Shown: positions 1 to 6,144 of the stretch, piece by piece | Numbering within the stretch: position 1 is the first letter of the stretch | How the letters are laid out: every line of letters begins with the position of its first letter | DNA from: DATAOG01 sp046727895 | GTDB taxonomy: Bacteria; Pseudomonadota; Alphaproteobacteria; Geminicoccales; Geminicoccaceae | Direction: 5' to 3' | Assembly (NCBI GenBank): GCA_046727895.1 | Contig: JBKPDM010000241.1 | Location: 1 to 15,743, forward strand | DNA: 15,743 nt | Made by a program: the position numbers and the translations under genes | The notes under the pieces: generated by a model | Told to the model about the DNA's origin: nothing | Database searches by the model: none | The model's input: only the letters and a program-made list of their open reading frames with translations

Positions 1-129
1 GCCATGGATCGGCATGGACCTGCGAAGGGCTCGATCACCCGAGCTACCAGCAGGTCGCCGGGCTCTGCCGGCGTTTTCCGGTGTATGATCGCCCTGTCGA
101 CCAGCCGGGGCGCTGCGGGAGGTGGCCTG
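1..129. other. Leader of sdaA; no gene assigned
   Basis: This is the stretch before the chosen sdaA start. The sdaA frame stays open through it, but its translation (rich in Arg, Ser and Gly) does not resemble the N terminus of serine dehydratases. A TATGAT hexamer at 84-89 could be a -10 element; I see no TTGACA-like -35 at the right distance. Another + frame ends in TGA at 86-88 and could be the tail of a gene lying before the window, but it is too short to identify. Nothing else is supportable. Confidence 0.4.
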
Positions 130-1524
130 ATGGCGATCAGCGCGTTCGATCTGTTCAAGATCGGGATCGGCCCGTCGAGCTCGCATACGGTCGGACCGAT
201 GCGCGCGGCGCTCACCTTCGCGCGCCGGCTCGAGACCGATGGCCTGCTCGATCGGGTGGCCGCGATCCGGGCCGAGCTGTTCGGCTCGCTCGGCGCGACC
301 GGCATCGGGCACGGCAGCCACAAGGCGGTGATGCTCGGTCTCGAGGGCGAGGCGCCCGAAACGGTCGCGACCGAGACCGTGCCGGAGCGCCTGCAGCGCA
401 TCCGCGAGGCTGGCCAGCTCTGCCTGCTCGGCCGGAAGGCGATCCGCTTCACCGAGAAAGACCATCTGATCCTGCACGGGCGGAAGTCGCTGCCGCATCA
501 TCCGAACGGCATGCGCTTCACCGCGCTGGCCGATGACGGGCATGAGCTCAGCGCCGCGGTCTACTACTCGGTCGGCGGCGGCTTCGTGGTCGACGAGCGG
601 GCGATCGGCGCCGATCGGATCAAGCCGGACGAGACGCCGCTCGCCTACCCGTTCACGACCGGCGCCGAGCTGCTCCGCCTCTGCCGGACGCACGGTCTCT
701 CGATCAGCCAGCTGATGCTCGAGAACGAGAAGGCCTGGCGGCCGGAGGCCGAGATCCGCGCCCGTCTGCTCGAGATCTGGCGGGTGATGCAGGACTGCGT
801 CCGGCGCGGCTGTACCGAGGACGGGGTCCTGCCGGGTGGGCTCAAGATCCGGCGGCGGGCTGCCGACCTCTACGGGCAGCTGTCCGCCGCCGGGCGGGCC
901 GAGGACCCACTCGACGTGATGGACTGGGTCAATCTCTACGCGCTCGCGGTCAACGAGGAGAATGCCGCGGGCGGCCGGGTGGTCACCGCACCGACCAATG
1001 GCGCGGCCGGGATCGTGCCGGCGGTGCTGCACTACTACGCGCGCTTCTGTAAGCGCGCCGACGACGACGGCCTGGTGCGCTTTCTTCTGACCGCGGCCGC
1101 GATCGGCATCCTTTGCAAGGAGAACGCTTCGATCTCGGGCGCCGAAGTCGGCTGCCAGGGGGAAGTGGGCTCGGCCTGCTCGATGGCCGCGGCGGGCCTC
1201 TGCGAGGTGCTGGGCGGCACGCCCGCGCAGGTCGAGAACGCCGCCGAGATCGCCATGGAGCACAATCTCGGCCTGACCTGCGATCCGATCGGGGGCCTCG
1301 TGCAGATCCCCTGCATCGAGCGGAACGCGATCGCCTCGGTCAAGGCGATCAACGCCGCGCGCATGGCGCTGCGCGGCGACGGCACCCACTTCGTCTCGCT
1401 CGATCGGGTGATCCGGACGATGCGCGCGACCGGCGCCGACATGAAGACCAAGTACAAGGAGACCGCACGCGGCGGGCTTGCGGTCAACGTGGTCGAGGTG
1501 CCGGTCAGCGTGATCGAGTGCTGA
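130..1524 (+). CDS. sdaA: L-serine ammonia-lyase (iron-sulfur L-serine dehydratase)
   Basis: Converts L-serine to pyruvate and ammonia in the cytoplasm, using a [4Fe-4S] cluster. The ATG at 130 is preferred to an upstream start because GGGAGGTGG lies just before it and the protein then begins MAISAFDLFKIGIGPSSSHT, as this family usually does. The product is 464 aa, close to the usual 450-460. The beta domain (about 1-160) carries the SSSHTVGPM substrate loop at 17-25. The alpha domain carries GCQGEVGSACSMAA (341-354), HNLGLTCDPIGG (378-389) and PCIERN (394-399). Cys342, Cys384 and Cys395 match the three cluster ligands known in the Legionella enzyme. The last residue is Cys464, matching the C-terminal Cys that caps the cluster there. 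The gene converges on the methyltransferase gene with 12 bases between the stops. Family and function are clear. Confidence 0.96.
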   Translation: MAISAFDLFKIGIGPSSSHTVGPMRAALTFARRLETDGLLDRVAAIRAELFGSLGATGIGHGSHKAVMLGLEGEAPETVATETVPERLQRIREAGQLCLLGRKAIRFTEKDHLILHGRKSLPHHPNGMRFTALADDGHELSAAVYYSVGGGFVVDERAIGADRIKPDETPLAYPFTTGAELLRLCRTHGLSISQLMLENEKAWRPEAEIRARLLEIWRVMQDCVRRGCTEDGVLPGGLKIRRRAADLYGQLSAAGRAEDPLDVMDWVNLYALAVNEENAAGGRVVTAPTNGAAGIVPAVLHYYARFCKRADDDGLVRFLLTAAAIGILCKENASISGAEVGCQGEVGSACSMAAAGLCEVLGGTPAQVENAAEIAMEHNLGLTCDPIGGLVQIPCIERNAIASVKAINAARMALRGDGTHFVSLDRVIRTMRATGADMKTKYKETARGGLAVNVVEVPVSVIEC

Positions 1525-1536
1525 AGCCCGCCCGTC

Positions 1537-2013
1537 TCAGAGCCAGCGCCGGACGCGACGCTTGTAGTCGAGGTAGCGCTCGCCGAAGTGCCGCTCCATA
1601 TGGGCCTCTTCGGGCACCACGAAGCGTGCGCGGATCAGCCAGAAGAATGGCGGAATGACGAGCAGCGGGCTCAGCGTCCCGAGCAGGACGAAGAGGCCGG
1701 CCAGCACCAGCAGGATGCCGACGTACATCGGGTTGCGGGTGAAGCGGAACGGGCCGTCCTCGACCAGCGCGGTCGATGGCGCGAACGGCAGGACCGCCGT
1801 ACCCGCCCGCTTGAACCGGCGCTCAGCCACGACCGCGAGCGCGATGCGCGCAACGATCGGAGCGATGCCGGCGAGCGAGAAGGGCCAGGGCACGATCCTG
1901 GCGATGGGCGCGGCGAAGTGCAACGCGATCATCAGCGCGCACGCGGCAAAGAAATAGAGCGGCGGAACGTCCCACCGCCGGCGTTCCCGCGGCGACGGCG
2001 CCATCGCTGCCAC
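1537..2013 (-). CDS. Isoprenylcysteine carboxyl methyltransferase (ICMT)-family membrane protein
   Basis: A 158-aa integral membrane protein of the ICMT/PEMT-like SAM-dependent methyltransferase superfamily. Hydrophobic spans lie near residues 17-35, 42-63 and 97-127. The family signature is plain: GPFRFTRNPMYVG (87-99), then EEAHMERHFGERYLDYKRRV (135-154) followed by a terminal RW, which in the family forms the SAM and carboxylate pocket. Bacterial members are mostly of unknown substrate, and nothing here shows what is methylated. The GTG at 2013 is taken as start; an ATG nine bases further in (2004) is equally plausible because neither has a strong ribosome site. The stop of the toxin frame lies only 8 bases upstream, so the gene is probably cotranscribed with the antitoxin/toxin genes. 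Confidence 0.82.
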   Translation of the reverse strand: MAAMAPSPRERRRWDVPPLYFFAACALMIALHFAAPIARIVPWPFSLAGIAPIVARIALAVVAERRFKRAGTAVLPFAPSTALVEDGPFRFTRNPMYVGILLVLAGLFVLLGTLSPLLVIPPFFWLIRARFVVPEEAHMERHFGERYLDYKRRVRRWL

Positions 2014-2021
2014 GTCAGATC

Positions 2022-2295
2022 TCAGCTCCGGCCACGATACACCTCGCGCCGATGGCCAACCCTGATGACAAGCACTACGAGCCTGTTATCGTACAGCTCA
2101 TAGAGGATTCGGTAGTCCCCGACACGCAGTCGGTAGCTTTGGTCCGCGCCCTTCAGTTTCACCACACCTGGCGGGCGTGGCTCATCGGCCAGACGATCGA
2201 TGACTGGCGCGAGCCGTTTCCTCACGTCGGGCGCAAGCCTCCTGAATTTGATGTCGGGCCGCAGGCGTGAACTCGACCCGATAGGCGGCCCACAC
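2022..2295 (-). pseudogene. RelE/ParE-type toxin, split by a one-base frameshift
   Basis: RelE-family toxins are small ribosome-dependent mRNA endonucleases paired with an antitoxin. From a GTG at 2295 the reading frame gives VWAAYRVEFTPAARHQI, a typical toxin N terminus, but runs to a TGA after about 37 codons. The rest of the toxin (RRLAPDVRKRLAPVIDRLAD, then GDYRILYEL and IRVGHRREVYRGRS) is in the next frame. Skipping one base near 2244 joins the two into a 90-aa protein of normal length with family spacing intact. The conserved Arg and Tyr of the C-terminal strands (VGDYR, VGHRREVYR) are kept. An AGGAGG at the junction, followed 12 bases later by GTG (2225), could start a 67-aa fragment lacking the first strand and helix. 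A sequencing error is the main alternative. It lies 54 bases after the antitoxin stop. Confidence 0.72.
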
Positions 2296-2349
2296 TCGAC
2301 CCGCTCGTTCCGGCACGCCGACGCGGCGCGGCCGTCCGATCAAGCCGCC

Positions 2350-2631
2350 CTACGGCTTAAGGCTGAGCTCGGCCTTGACCTGCTCCCACGGGATCGTCGG
2401 TTCACCGCTGCGCTCGAATTCCTCCTTGGCACGCCGGACCGTCTCCGCGTCGAGCTGGTCCTCGAGCGCTTCCAGGAAGTTCAGGTCCTCGATCGGCACC
2501 AGGGCGGCGACTGGCCTGCGGCGCCGGGTGAAAACCACGCGCTCCTTTTGCTGCACGGCGCGCTCGAGCAGATCGTCAAAACGCCTCCGCGCTTCCGCGC
2601 AGGCAACACTGGGTCCGGCCATGCCGTTCAT
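2350..2631 (-). CDS. Phd/YefM-family antitoxin
   Basis: A 93-aa antitoxin of a type II toxin-antitoxin pair. The N-terminal half is the DNA-binding Phd/YefM fold: SVACAEARRRFDDLLERA (8-25), KERVVFTRRRRPVAALVPIE (29-48). The C-terminal half (about 50-93) is charged and helical, with EEFERSGEPTIPWEQVKAEL (70-89), the type of tail that wraps and blocks a RelE toxin. The ATG at 2631 is chosen because GGAG lies eight bases before it; an in-frame ATG at 2622 is the alternative. The gene is intact although its toxin partner downstream is frameshifted. Antitoxins of this family usually repress their own promoter, and a repeated 8-mer upstream may be involved. Confidence 0.88.
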   Translation of the reverse strand: MNGMAGPSVACAEARRRFDDLLERAVQQKERVVFTRRRRPVAALVPIEDLNFLEALEDQLDAETVRRAKEEFERSGEPTIPWEQVKAELSLKP

Positions 2632-2728
2632 CGGTGGCGCTCCACTAGGCTCGCAGCTCTATGCCATGCCGGGACGCAATCGGAAAGCTCGCAGGCTCCC
2701 AATTGGAAGGGGTCGAAGCACCGTGGCC
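2632..2728. promoter_or_regulatory. Antitoxin leader with a repeated 8-mer
   Basis: This 97-base gap lies between the dehydrogenase stop and the antitoxin start. GCTCGCAG occurs twice, at 2649-2656 and 2687-2694, 38 bases apart, and a tandem ATGCC sits at 2661-2670. Phd/YefM antitoxins autoregulate through repeated sites in this position, so these could be operator half-sites, but eight bases is short enough to be chance. I see no convincing -35/-10 pair; readthrough from the upstream dehydrogenase gene is possible. Confidence 0.25.
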
Positions 2729-3493
2729 CTATACTTTGCTCTCCGGCAGGATCTGGCCGCCGTCGATCACGATCGTCGTGCCGGTGATGTAAGCGGCCTC
2801 GTCGGAGGCGAGGAACAGGACCGCATGCGCGACGTCGCGGGGCGTGCCGAGGCGGCCGAGCGGGACCGATCGCTCCATCGTGCTGATGAACTCGGGGCTG
2901 CGCTCCGCCTGCAAGGCCTCGGTCAGGATGTTGCCGGGCTCGATGCCGTTGATCGTGATGCCGTGGGGGGCGAGCTCGATCGCGGCCACACGGATCAGGC
3001 CGTTGATGCCGGCCTTGCTCGCCGAGTAGTGGCCGTGGCCGGGACTGCTCACCCGTGGTCCGGTGATCGAGCTGGTCAGCACGATGCGGCCGTAACGCTG
3101 GTCGCGCATCGGCCCAATGCAGGCCCGGATCGCGAGAAAGCAGCCGCGGAGGTTGACCCCGAGCACCGCATCCCACTCCTCGACCGGGATGTCGGGGAGC
3201 ATCGTGTAGGGGTAGATGCCGGCGTTCTGGACCAGAATGTCGACGCGGCCGAAGCGGGCGAGCGTGGCCTGCACGAGCGCCTCGACCGAGGCCTTCTCTC
3301 TGACGTCGGTCCTGACGAAGAGCGTATCGCCCTCGCGGGCGAGACGCCCGGCGGTCGCCCGGCCTTCGTCCTCCAGCGTGTCGGCGATGACGACCCGGGC
3401 ACCTTCTTCGACGAGCCGCTCGGCGATTGCGGCGCCGATGCCGCGCGCCGCGCCGATGACCACGGCCACCTTATCCTGGACGCGACCGGTCAC
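2729..3493 (-). CDS. Short-chain dehydrogenase/reductase (SDR family)
   Basis: A 254-aa classical SDR, a cytoplasmic NAD(P)-dependent oxidoreductase. The Rossmann motif GAARGIG is at 14-20, the NAG motif at 90-92 (preceded by Gln), the structural Asn at 114, the catalytic Ser at 142 (SSITG), and Tyr156/Lys160 in HYSASKAG. The C terminus ITGTTIVIDGG (237-247) is the usual FabG-like ending. An acidic residue after strand 2 (IADTL, 36-40) suggests NAD preference. The start is GTG at 3493 and overlaps the TGA of the PLP-enzyme gene as GTGA, so the two are translationally coupled. The substrate cannot be read from sequence; the coupling suggests it acts on the PLP enzyme's product or on a compound of the same pathway. 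FabG itself is less likely, because no fatty-acid synthesis genes are adjacent. Confidence 0.88.
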   Translation of the reverse strand: MTGRVQDKVAVVIGAARGIGAAIAERLVEEGARVVIADTLEDEGRATAGRLAREGDTLFVRTDVREKASVEALVQATLARFGRVDILVQNAGIYPYTMLPDIPVEEWDAVLGVNLRGCFLAIRACIGPMRDQRYGRIVLTSSITGPRVSSPGHGHYSASKAGINGLIRVAAIELAPHGITINGIEPGNILTEALQAERSPEFISTMERSVPLGRLGTPRDVAHAVLFLASDEAAYITGTTIVIDGGQILPESKV

Positions 3494-4737
3494 CGGCGCC
3501 GCCCCCGCAATCCGGACGGCGCGCCAAGGATTGCCCGCACGCGCTCGCCGACCAGCGCCGGCTCGCCGCTCCTGAGGCTCTGCGGCCCGAACAGAATCCG
3601 GCCCTCGCCCGCGGCGCTCGGATCGGCATAGACCGCGGGCGTGCCCGCCTCAAGCCGCCTCATCACGTCGAGCGCGCCGAGGTCGCCGGCCTCCGGGTCG
3701 AGATCGAGCGCCACGAGCGGAACCTCGCCCTGATCAATCAGCCGCACCTCGGCCCGCGCCACGCCTTCGAGCGCCGTGACCAGCTCCCGCATCAGGCGCA
3801 GCCAGCGACCGCGCCGGCGCTGGGGATCCTCGTCCGCGAACAGGCGGAGCGCGGTCAGCAGCCCGACGATTTCCTCCTTGCCGACCTTGCAGGACCGGCC
3901 GATGCCGTGGTGCGGCAAGCCCTTCAGGCGCGACTTGTCGATGAAATGCGTGGGCGGCGCCCACTGATCGTAGAACACGTCGAGATCGAGGGTCTGCAAC
4001 GCCGCGGCCATGATCAGGTCGTGCCCACCGCAGAGGATCCCCGACGCCTGGGGCCCGCCGATCGCCTTGCCGCCGCTGAAGGCGACCAGATCGGCGCCCG
4101 CGGCGATGAAACGGCGCAGATTCTCGGCCGGCGGCAGCTGGGCCGCGGCATCGACCAGGACCGGCACGCCGGCCTGGTGGGCGACCTCGATCACCTCCTC
4201 CAGGGCCGGCCGGGCGCCGGGGCCCGCGACCCAATGCACCGCCGCGGTCTGCGGACCGATGGCATCCGCGATCTCCCAGGCCTCAGCGTCGCGCACGCCC
4301 GCCCCGGCATAACGATCGGGCAGGCCGACCTCGACCAGCCGGACCCCGACGGCCCGGACCGCATGATCGTAGAAGTTGCGCTGGCTCCGCACCATGATGA
4401 CTTCGTTCTTCATACCCGTGGTGTCGGGCAGGCGGTTCATCCGGCCGGGGTCCAGGCCGGTCACGCAGGCCGCGGTGCCGAGCAGCAGACCTGCCGCGGC
4501 GCCCGCCGTGACCAGCCCGGCTTCGGCGCCGGTGATCTCGGCGATGATCTCGGAGGCGCGCGCCTGCAAATCGGCCATGTCGACGCAGTGCTGCGAGGCC
4601 TCGACCATCGCCTCGGCCACTTCGCGTCGCAAGATGCCGCCCGAGAGCCGGGTCGACGGCCCTTTGGCGTTGACGATGGTCGCCACACCCAGGCGCTTGT
4701 ACACATTGGTCGTGGCCTGGGCGTCGTGACGGATCAT
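3490..4737 (-). CDS. SelA/DgaE-like PLP-dependent enzyme (fold type I)
   Basis: A 415-aa pyridoxal-phosphate enzyme of the group related to selenocysteine synthase and D-glucosaminate-6-phosphate ammonia-lyase (DgaE). The N terminus NVYKRLGVATIVNAKGPSTR, then ITGAEAGLVTAGAAAGL, is typical of the group. The PLP lysine is Lys224 in AFSGGKAIGGPQASG, and Asp196 (VLVDAAAQLPP) should contact the pyridine nitrogen. It lacks the N-terminal tRNA-binding domain of true SelA, so tRNA chemistry is unlikely; beta-elimination or deamination of an amino acid or amino sugar acid is the likelier reaction. ATG at 4737 is chosen because AGGAGG sits seven bases before it; an earlier in-frame start at 4815 adds 26 residues unlike the family. 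First gene of a pair with the SDR. A 28-bp inverted repeat abuts its ribosome site. Confidence 0.85.
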   Translation of the reverse strand: MIRHDAQATTNVYKRLGVATIVNAKGPSTRLSGGILRREVAEAMVEASQHCVDMADLQARASEIIAEITGAEAGLVTAGAAAGLLLGTAACVTGLDPGRMNRLPDTTGMKNEVIMVRSQRNFYDHAVRAVGVRLVEVGLPDRYAGAGVRDAEAWEIADAIGPQTAAVHWVAGPGARPALEEVIEVAHQAGVPVLVDAAAQLPPAENLRRFIAAGADLVAFSGGKAIGGPQASGILCGGHDLIMAAALQTLDLDVFYDQWAPPTHFIDKSRLKGLPHHGIGRSCKVGKEEIVGLLTALRLFADEDPQRRRGRWLRLMRELVTALEGVARAEVRLIDQGEVPLVALDLDPEAGDLGALDVMRRLEAGTPAVYADPSAAGEGRILFGPQSLRSGEPALVGERVRAILGAPSGLRGRRR

Positions 4738-4750
4738 GGCGTCGCCTCCT

Positions 4751-4778
4751 GGTGGTCGATCGGCGCCATCAAACCACC
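4751..4778. promoter_or_regulatory. 28-bp inverted repeat next to the PLP-enzyme ribosome site
   Basis: The arms read GGTGGT, five unmatched bases, then a central GGCGCC, five unmatched bases, and ACCACC. All outer and central bases pair about one centre, between 4764 and 4765. On the - strand the repeat ends directly against the AGGAGG (4745-4750) of the PLP-enzyme gene. This could be an operator for a dimeric repressor that blocks both divergent genes, or an mRNA hairpin that hides the ribosome site. No regulator gene is next to it. Confidence 0.45.
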
Positions 4779-4963
4779 GGCTCGAGCTTCCGTGAATGCC
4801 TCTCGTGATGGACATCGATCGCTCAGGCGCCTCGCCGGGCGGGGAACATTCAGGCTCCGTTAGGCACGAGACCGTAAGCTCCGAGCGGGCCGACCCGCGC
4901 GCCAGCTCGCCTATCGATCCTGGTCCGGGAATACCATATCAACGCTTGGTGCTTCGACCTCGC

Positions 4964-4981
4964 CATCGCCATCGTCATCGC
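4964..4981 (+). repeat. Three tandem CATCGC-like hexamers
   Basis: CATCGC, CATCGT, CATCGC stand head to tail about 25 bases before the thiolase start. The spacing leaves them in the untranslated leader. They may simply be low-complexity sequence; no function is shown. Confidence 0.4.
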
Positions 4982-5004
4982 CGACGGCCAATGGGAACCA
5001 AACC

Positions 5005-6144
5005 ATGATCAAGAACGTGGTGATTGCCGGCTACGCCCGCTCGCCATTCCACTTCGCGCACAAGGGCGCGCTCACCAAGGTCCGCCCGGACGACCTGGCG
5101 GCGCAGGTGATCGAGGCGCTGATCGCGCGCACGGGCGTCGAGCCGGCTGACGTGGAGGACGTGATCGTCGGCTGTGCCTTTCCCGAGGGCGAGCAGGGCA
5201 TGAATCTGGCGCGGCTGGTGGCGCTGCTCGCCCATCTGCCGATCTCGGTCGCCGGCACCACGGTCAATCGCTTCTGCGGCTCCTCGATGCAGGCGATCCA
5301 CATGGCGGCCGGTGCCATTCAGCTGGATGCGGGCGAGGTGTTCGTGTGCGCGGGCGTCGAGTCGATGACCCGCGTGCCGATCGGCGGCTACAACTTTCTG
5401 CCCAGTCCGCGGCTCATGGAGGACTACCCGCAGGCCTACGAGAGCATGGGCGTGACGGCCGAGAACGTCGCCCGGCAATACCAGATCACGCGCGAGGCGC
5501 AGCAGGCGTTCGCGGTCGAGAGTCACCGGAAGGCGGCTGCGGCTCGCGCGCAGGGCAGGCTCGCGGCCGAGATCGTGCCGATCCGGCGGAACGGCGAGGT
5601 GATCGAGACCGACGGCTGCATCCGTCCGGAGACCAGTCAGGAGGCGCTCTCGGGCCTGAAGCCGGCGTTCGATGAGAACGGCACGGTGACCGCCGGCACT
5701 TCCTCGCCGCTGACCGATGGCGCGGCCGCCGTGCTCGTCTGCACCGAGGACTATGCGCACAAGCATGGGCTCGACGTGCTGGCGCGCATCCGGAGCGTCG
5801 CGGTCGCCGGCTGCGCCGCCGAGATCATGGGCATCGGGCCGGTCGCGGCGACCCGCAAGGCGCTCGCGCGCGCCGGGCTCGAGATCGCCGAGATGGAGGT
5901 GGTCGAGCTGAACGAGGCCTTCGCTTCGCAGGCACTCGCCTGCGTGCGTGACCTCGGGATCGACCCCGAGACCCTCAACCTCGATGGCGGCGCGCTGGCG
6001 CTCGGGCATCCGCTCGGCGCCACCGGGGCGCGCATCACCGGCAAGACGGCGGCGCTGCTCAAGCGCGAGGGCCGGCGCTTCGGCCTCGCGACCCAGTGCA
6101 TCGGCGGCGGCCAGGGCATCGCGACCGTGCTGGAGGCGCTCTGA
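5005..6144 (+). CDS. fadA: Acetyl-CoA acyltransferase (3-ketoacyl-CoA thiolase)
   Basis: A 379-aa degradative thiolase that cleaves 3-ketoacyl-CoA with CoA to give acetyl-CoA and a shortened acyl-CoA, the last step of beta-oxidation. The acyl-accepting cysteine is Cys91 in VNRFCGSS. His335 is in GHPLGATGAR and the general-base Cys365 is in CIGGGQG; the NEAFA motif lies between. ATG at 5005 fits the usual family start (IAGYARSPF by residue 15); only a weak GGGAA precedes it. Its TGA shares one base with the ATG of the next gene (TGATG), so the two are translationally coupled. It is first in the order thiolase, FadN-like, acyl-CoA dehydrogenase. An acetoacetyl-CoA thiolase is possible, but the neighbours favour beta-oxidation. 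Confidence 0.92.
   Translation: MIKNVVIAGYARSPFHFAHKGALTKVRPDDLAAQVIEALIARTGVEPADVEDVIVGCAFPEGEQGMNLARLVALLAHLPISVAGTTVNRFCGSSMQAIHMAAGAIQLDAGEVFVCAGVESMTRVPIGGYNFLPSPRLMEDYPQAYESMGVTAENVARQYQITREAQQAFAVESHRKAAAARAQGRLAAEIVPIRRNGEVIETDGCIRPETSQEALSGLKPAFDENGTVTAGTSSPLTDGAAAVLVCTEDYAHKHGLDVLARIRSVAVAGCAAEIMGIGPVAATRKALARAGLEIAEMEVVELNEAFASQALACVRDLGIDPETLNLDGGALALGHPLGATGARITGKTAALLKREGRRFGLATQCIGGGQGIATVLEAL

Larger units (their letters stand above)
4738..5004. promoter_or_regulatory. Divergent intergenic region (PLP enzyme / thiolase operon)
   Basis: This is the longest non-coding stretch, and it must hold the start signals for both the - strand PLP/SDR pair and the + strand beta-oxidation operon. 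I could not find a convincing -35/-10 pair on either strand. Visible structure: the 28-bp inverted repeat at 4751-4778, a small GC hairpin at 4885-4898 (GCGGG, four-base loop, CCCGC), and three near-identical hexamers at 4964-4981. Short open frames crossing the region lack a believable start or ribosome site. Confidence 0.5.

Noticed and set aside
2022..2295. Programmed +1 frameshifting of the prfB type in the toxin
   Set aside because: In prfB the Shine-Dalgarno-like element precedes a slippery codon and stop. Here AGGAGG lies after the frame change and no stop or slippery codon is at the junction, so mutation or sequencing error is simpler.
2375..3631. A 418-codon open frame on the + strand
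   Set aside because: It is antisense to the antitoxin and SDR genes, both of which have clear motifs and ribosome sites.
4738..4815. A 26-residue N-terminal extension of the PLP enzyme
   Set aside because: The AGGAGG and the normal family N terminus both point to ATG at 4737, and the extension would run through the inverted repeat.
4877..5004. A protein-like stretch in a third frame before the thiolase (around EYHINAWCFDLAIAIVIADG)
   Set aside because: The frame opens after a stop at 4874-4876, has no credible start codon or ribosome site, and continues out of frame into the thiolase gene.
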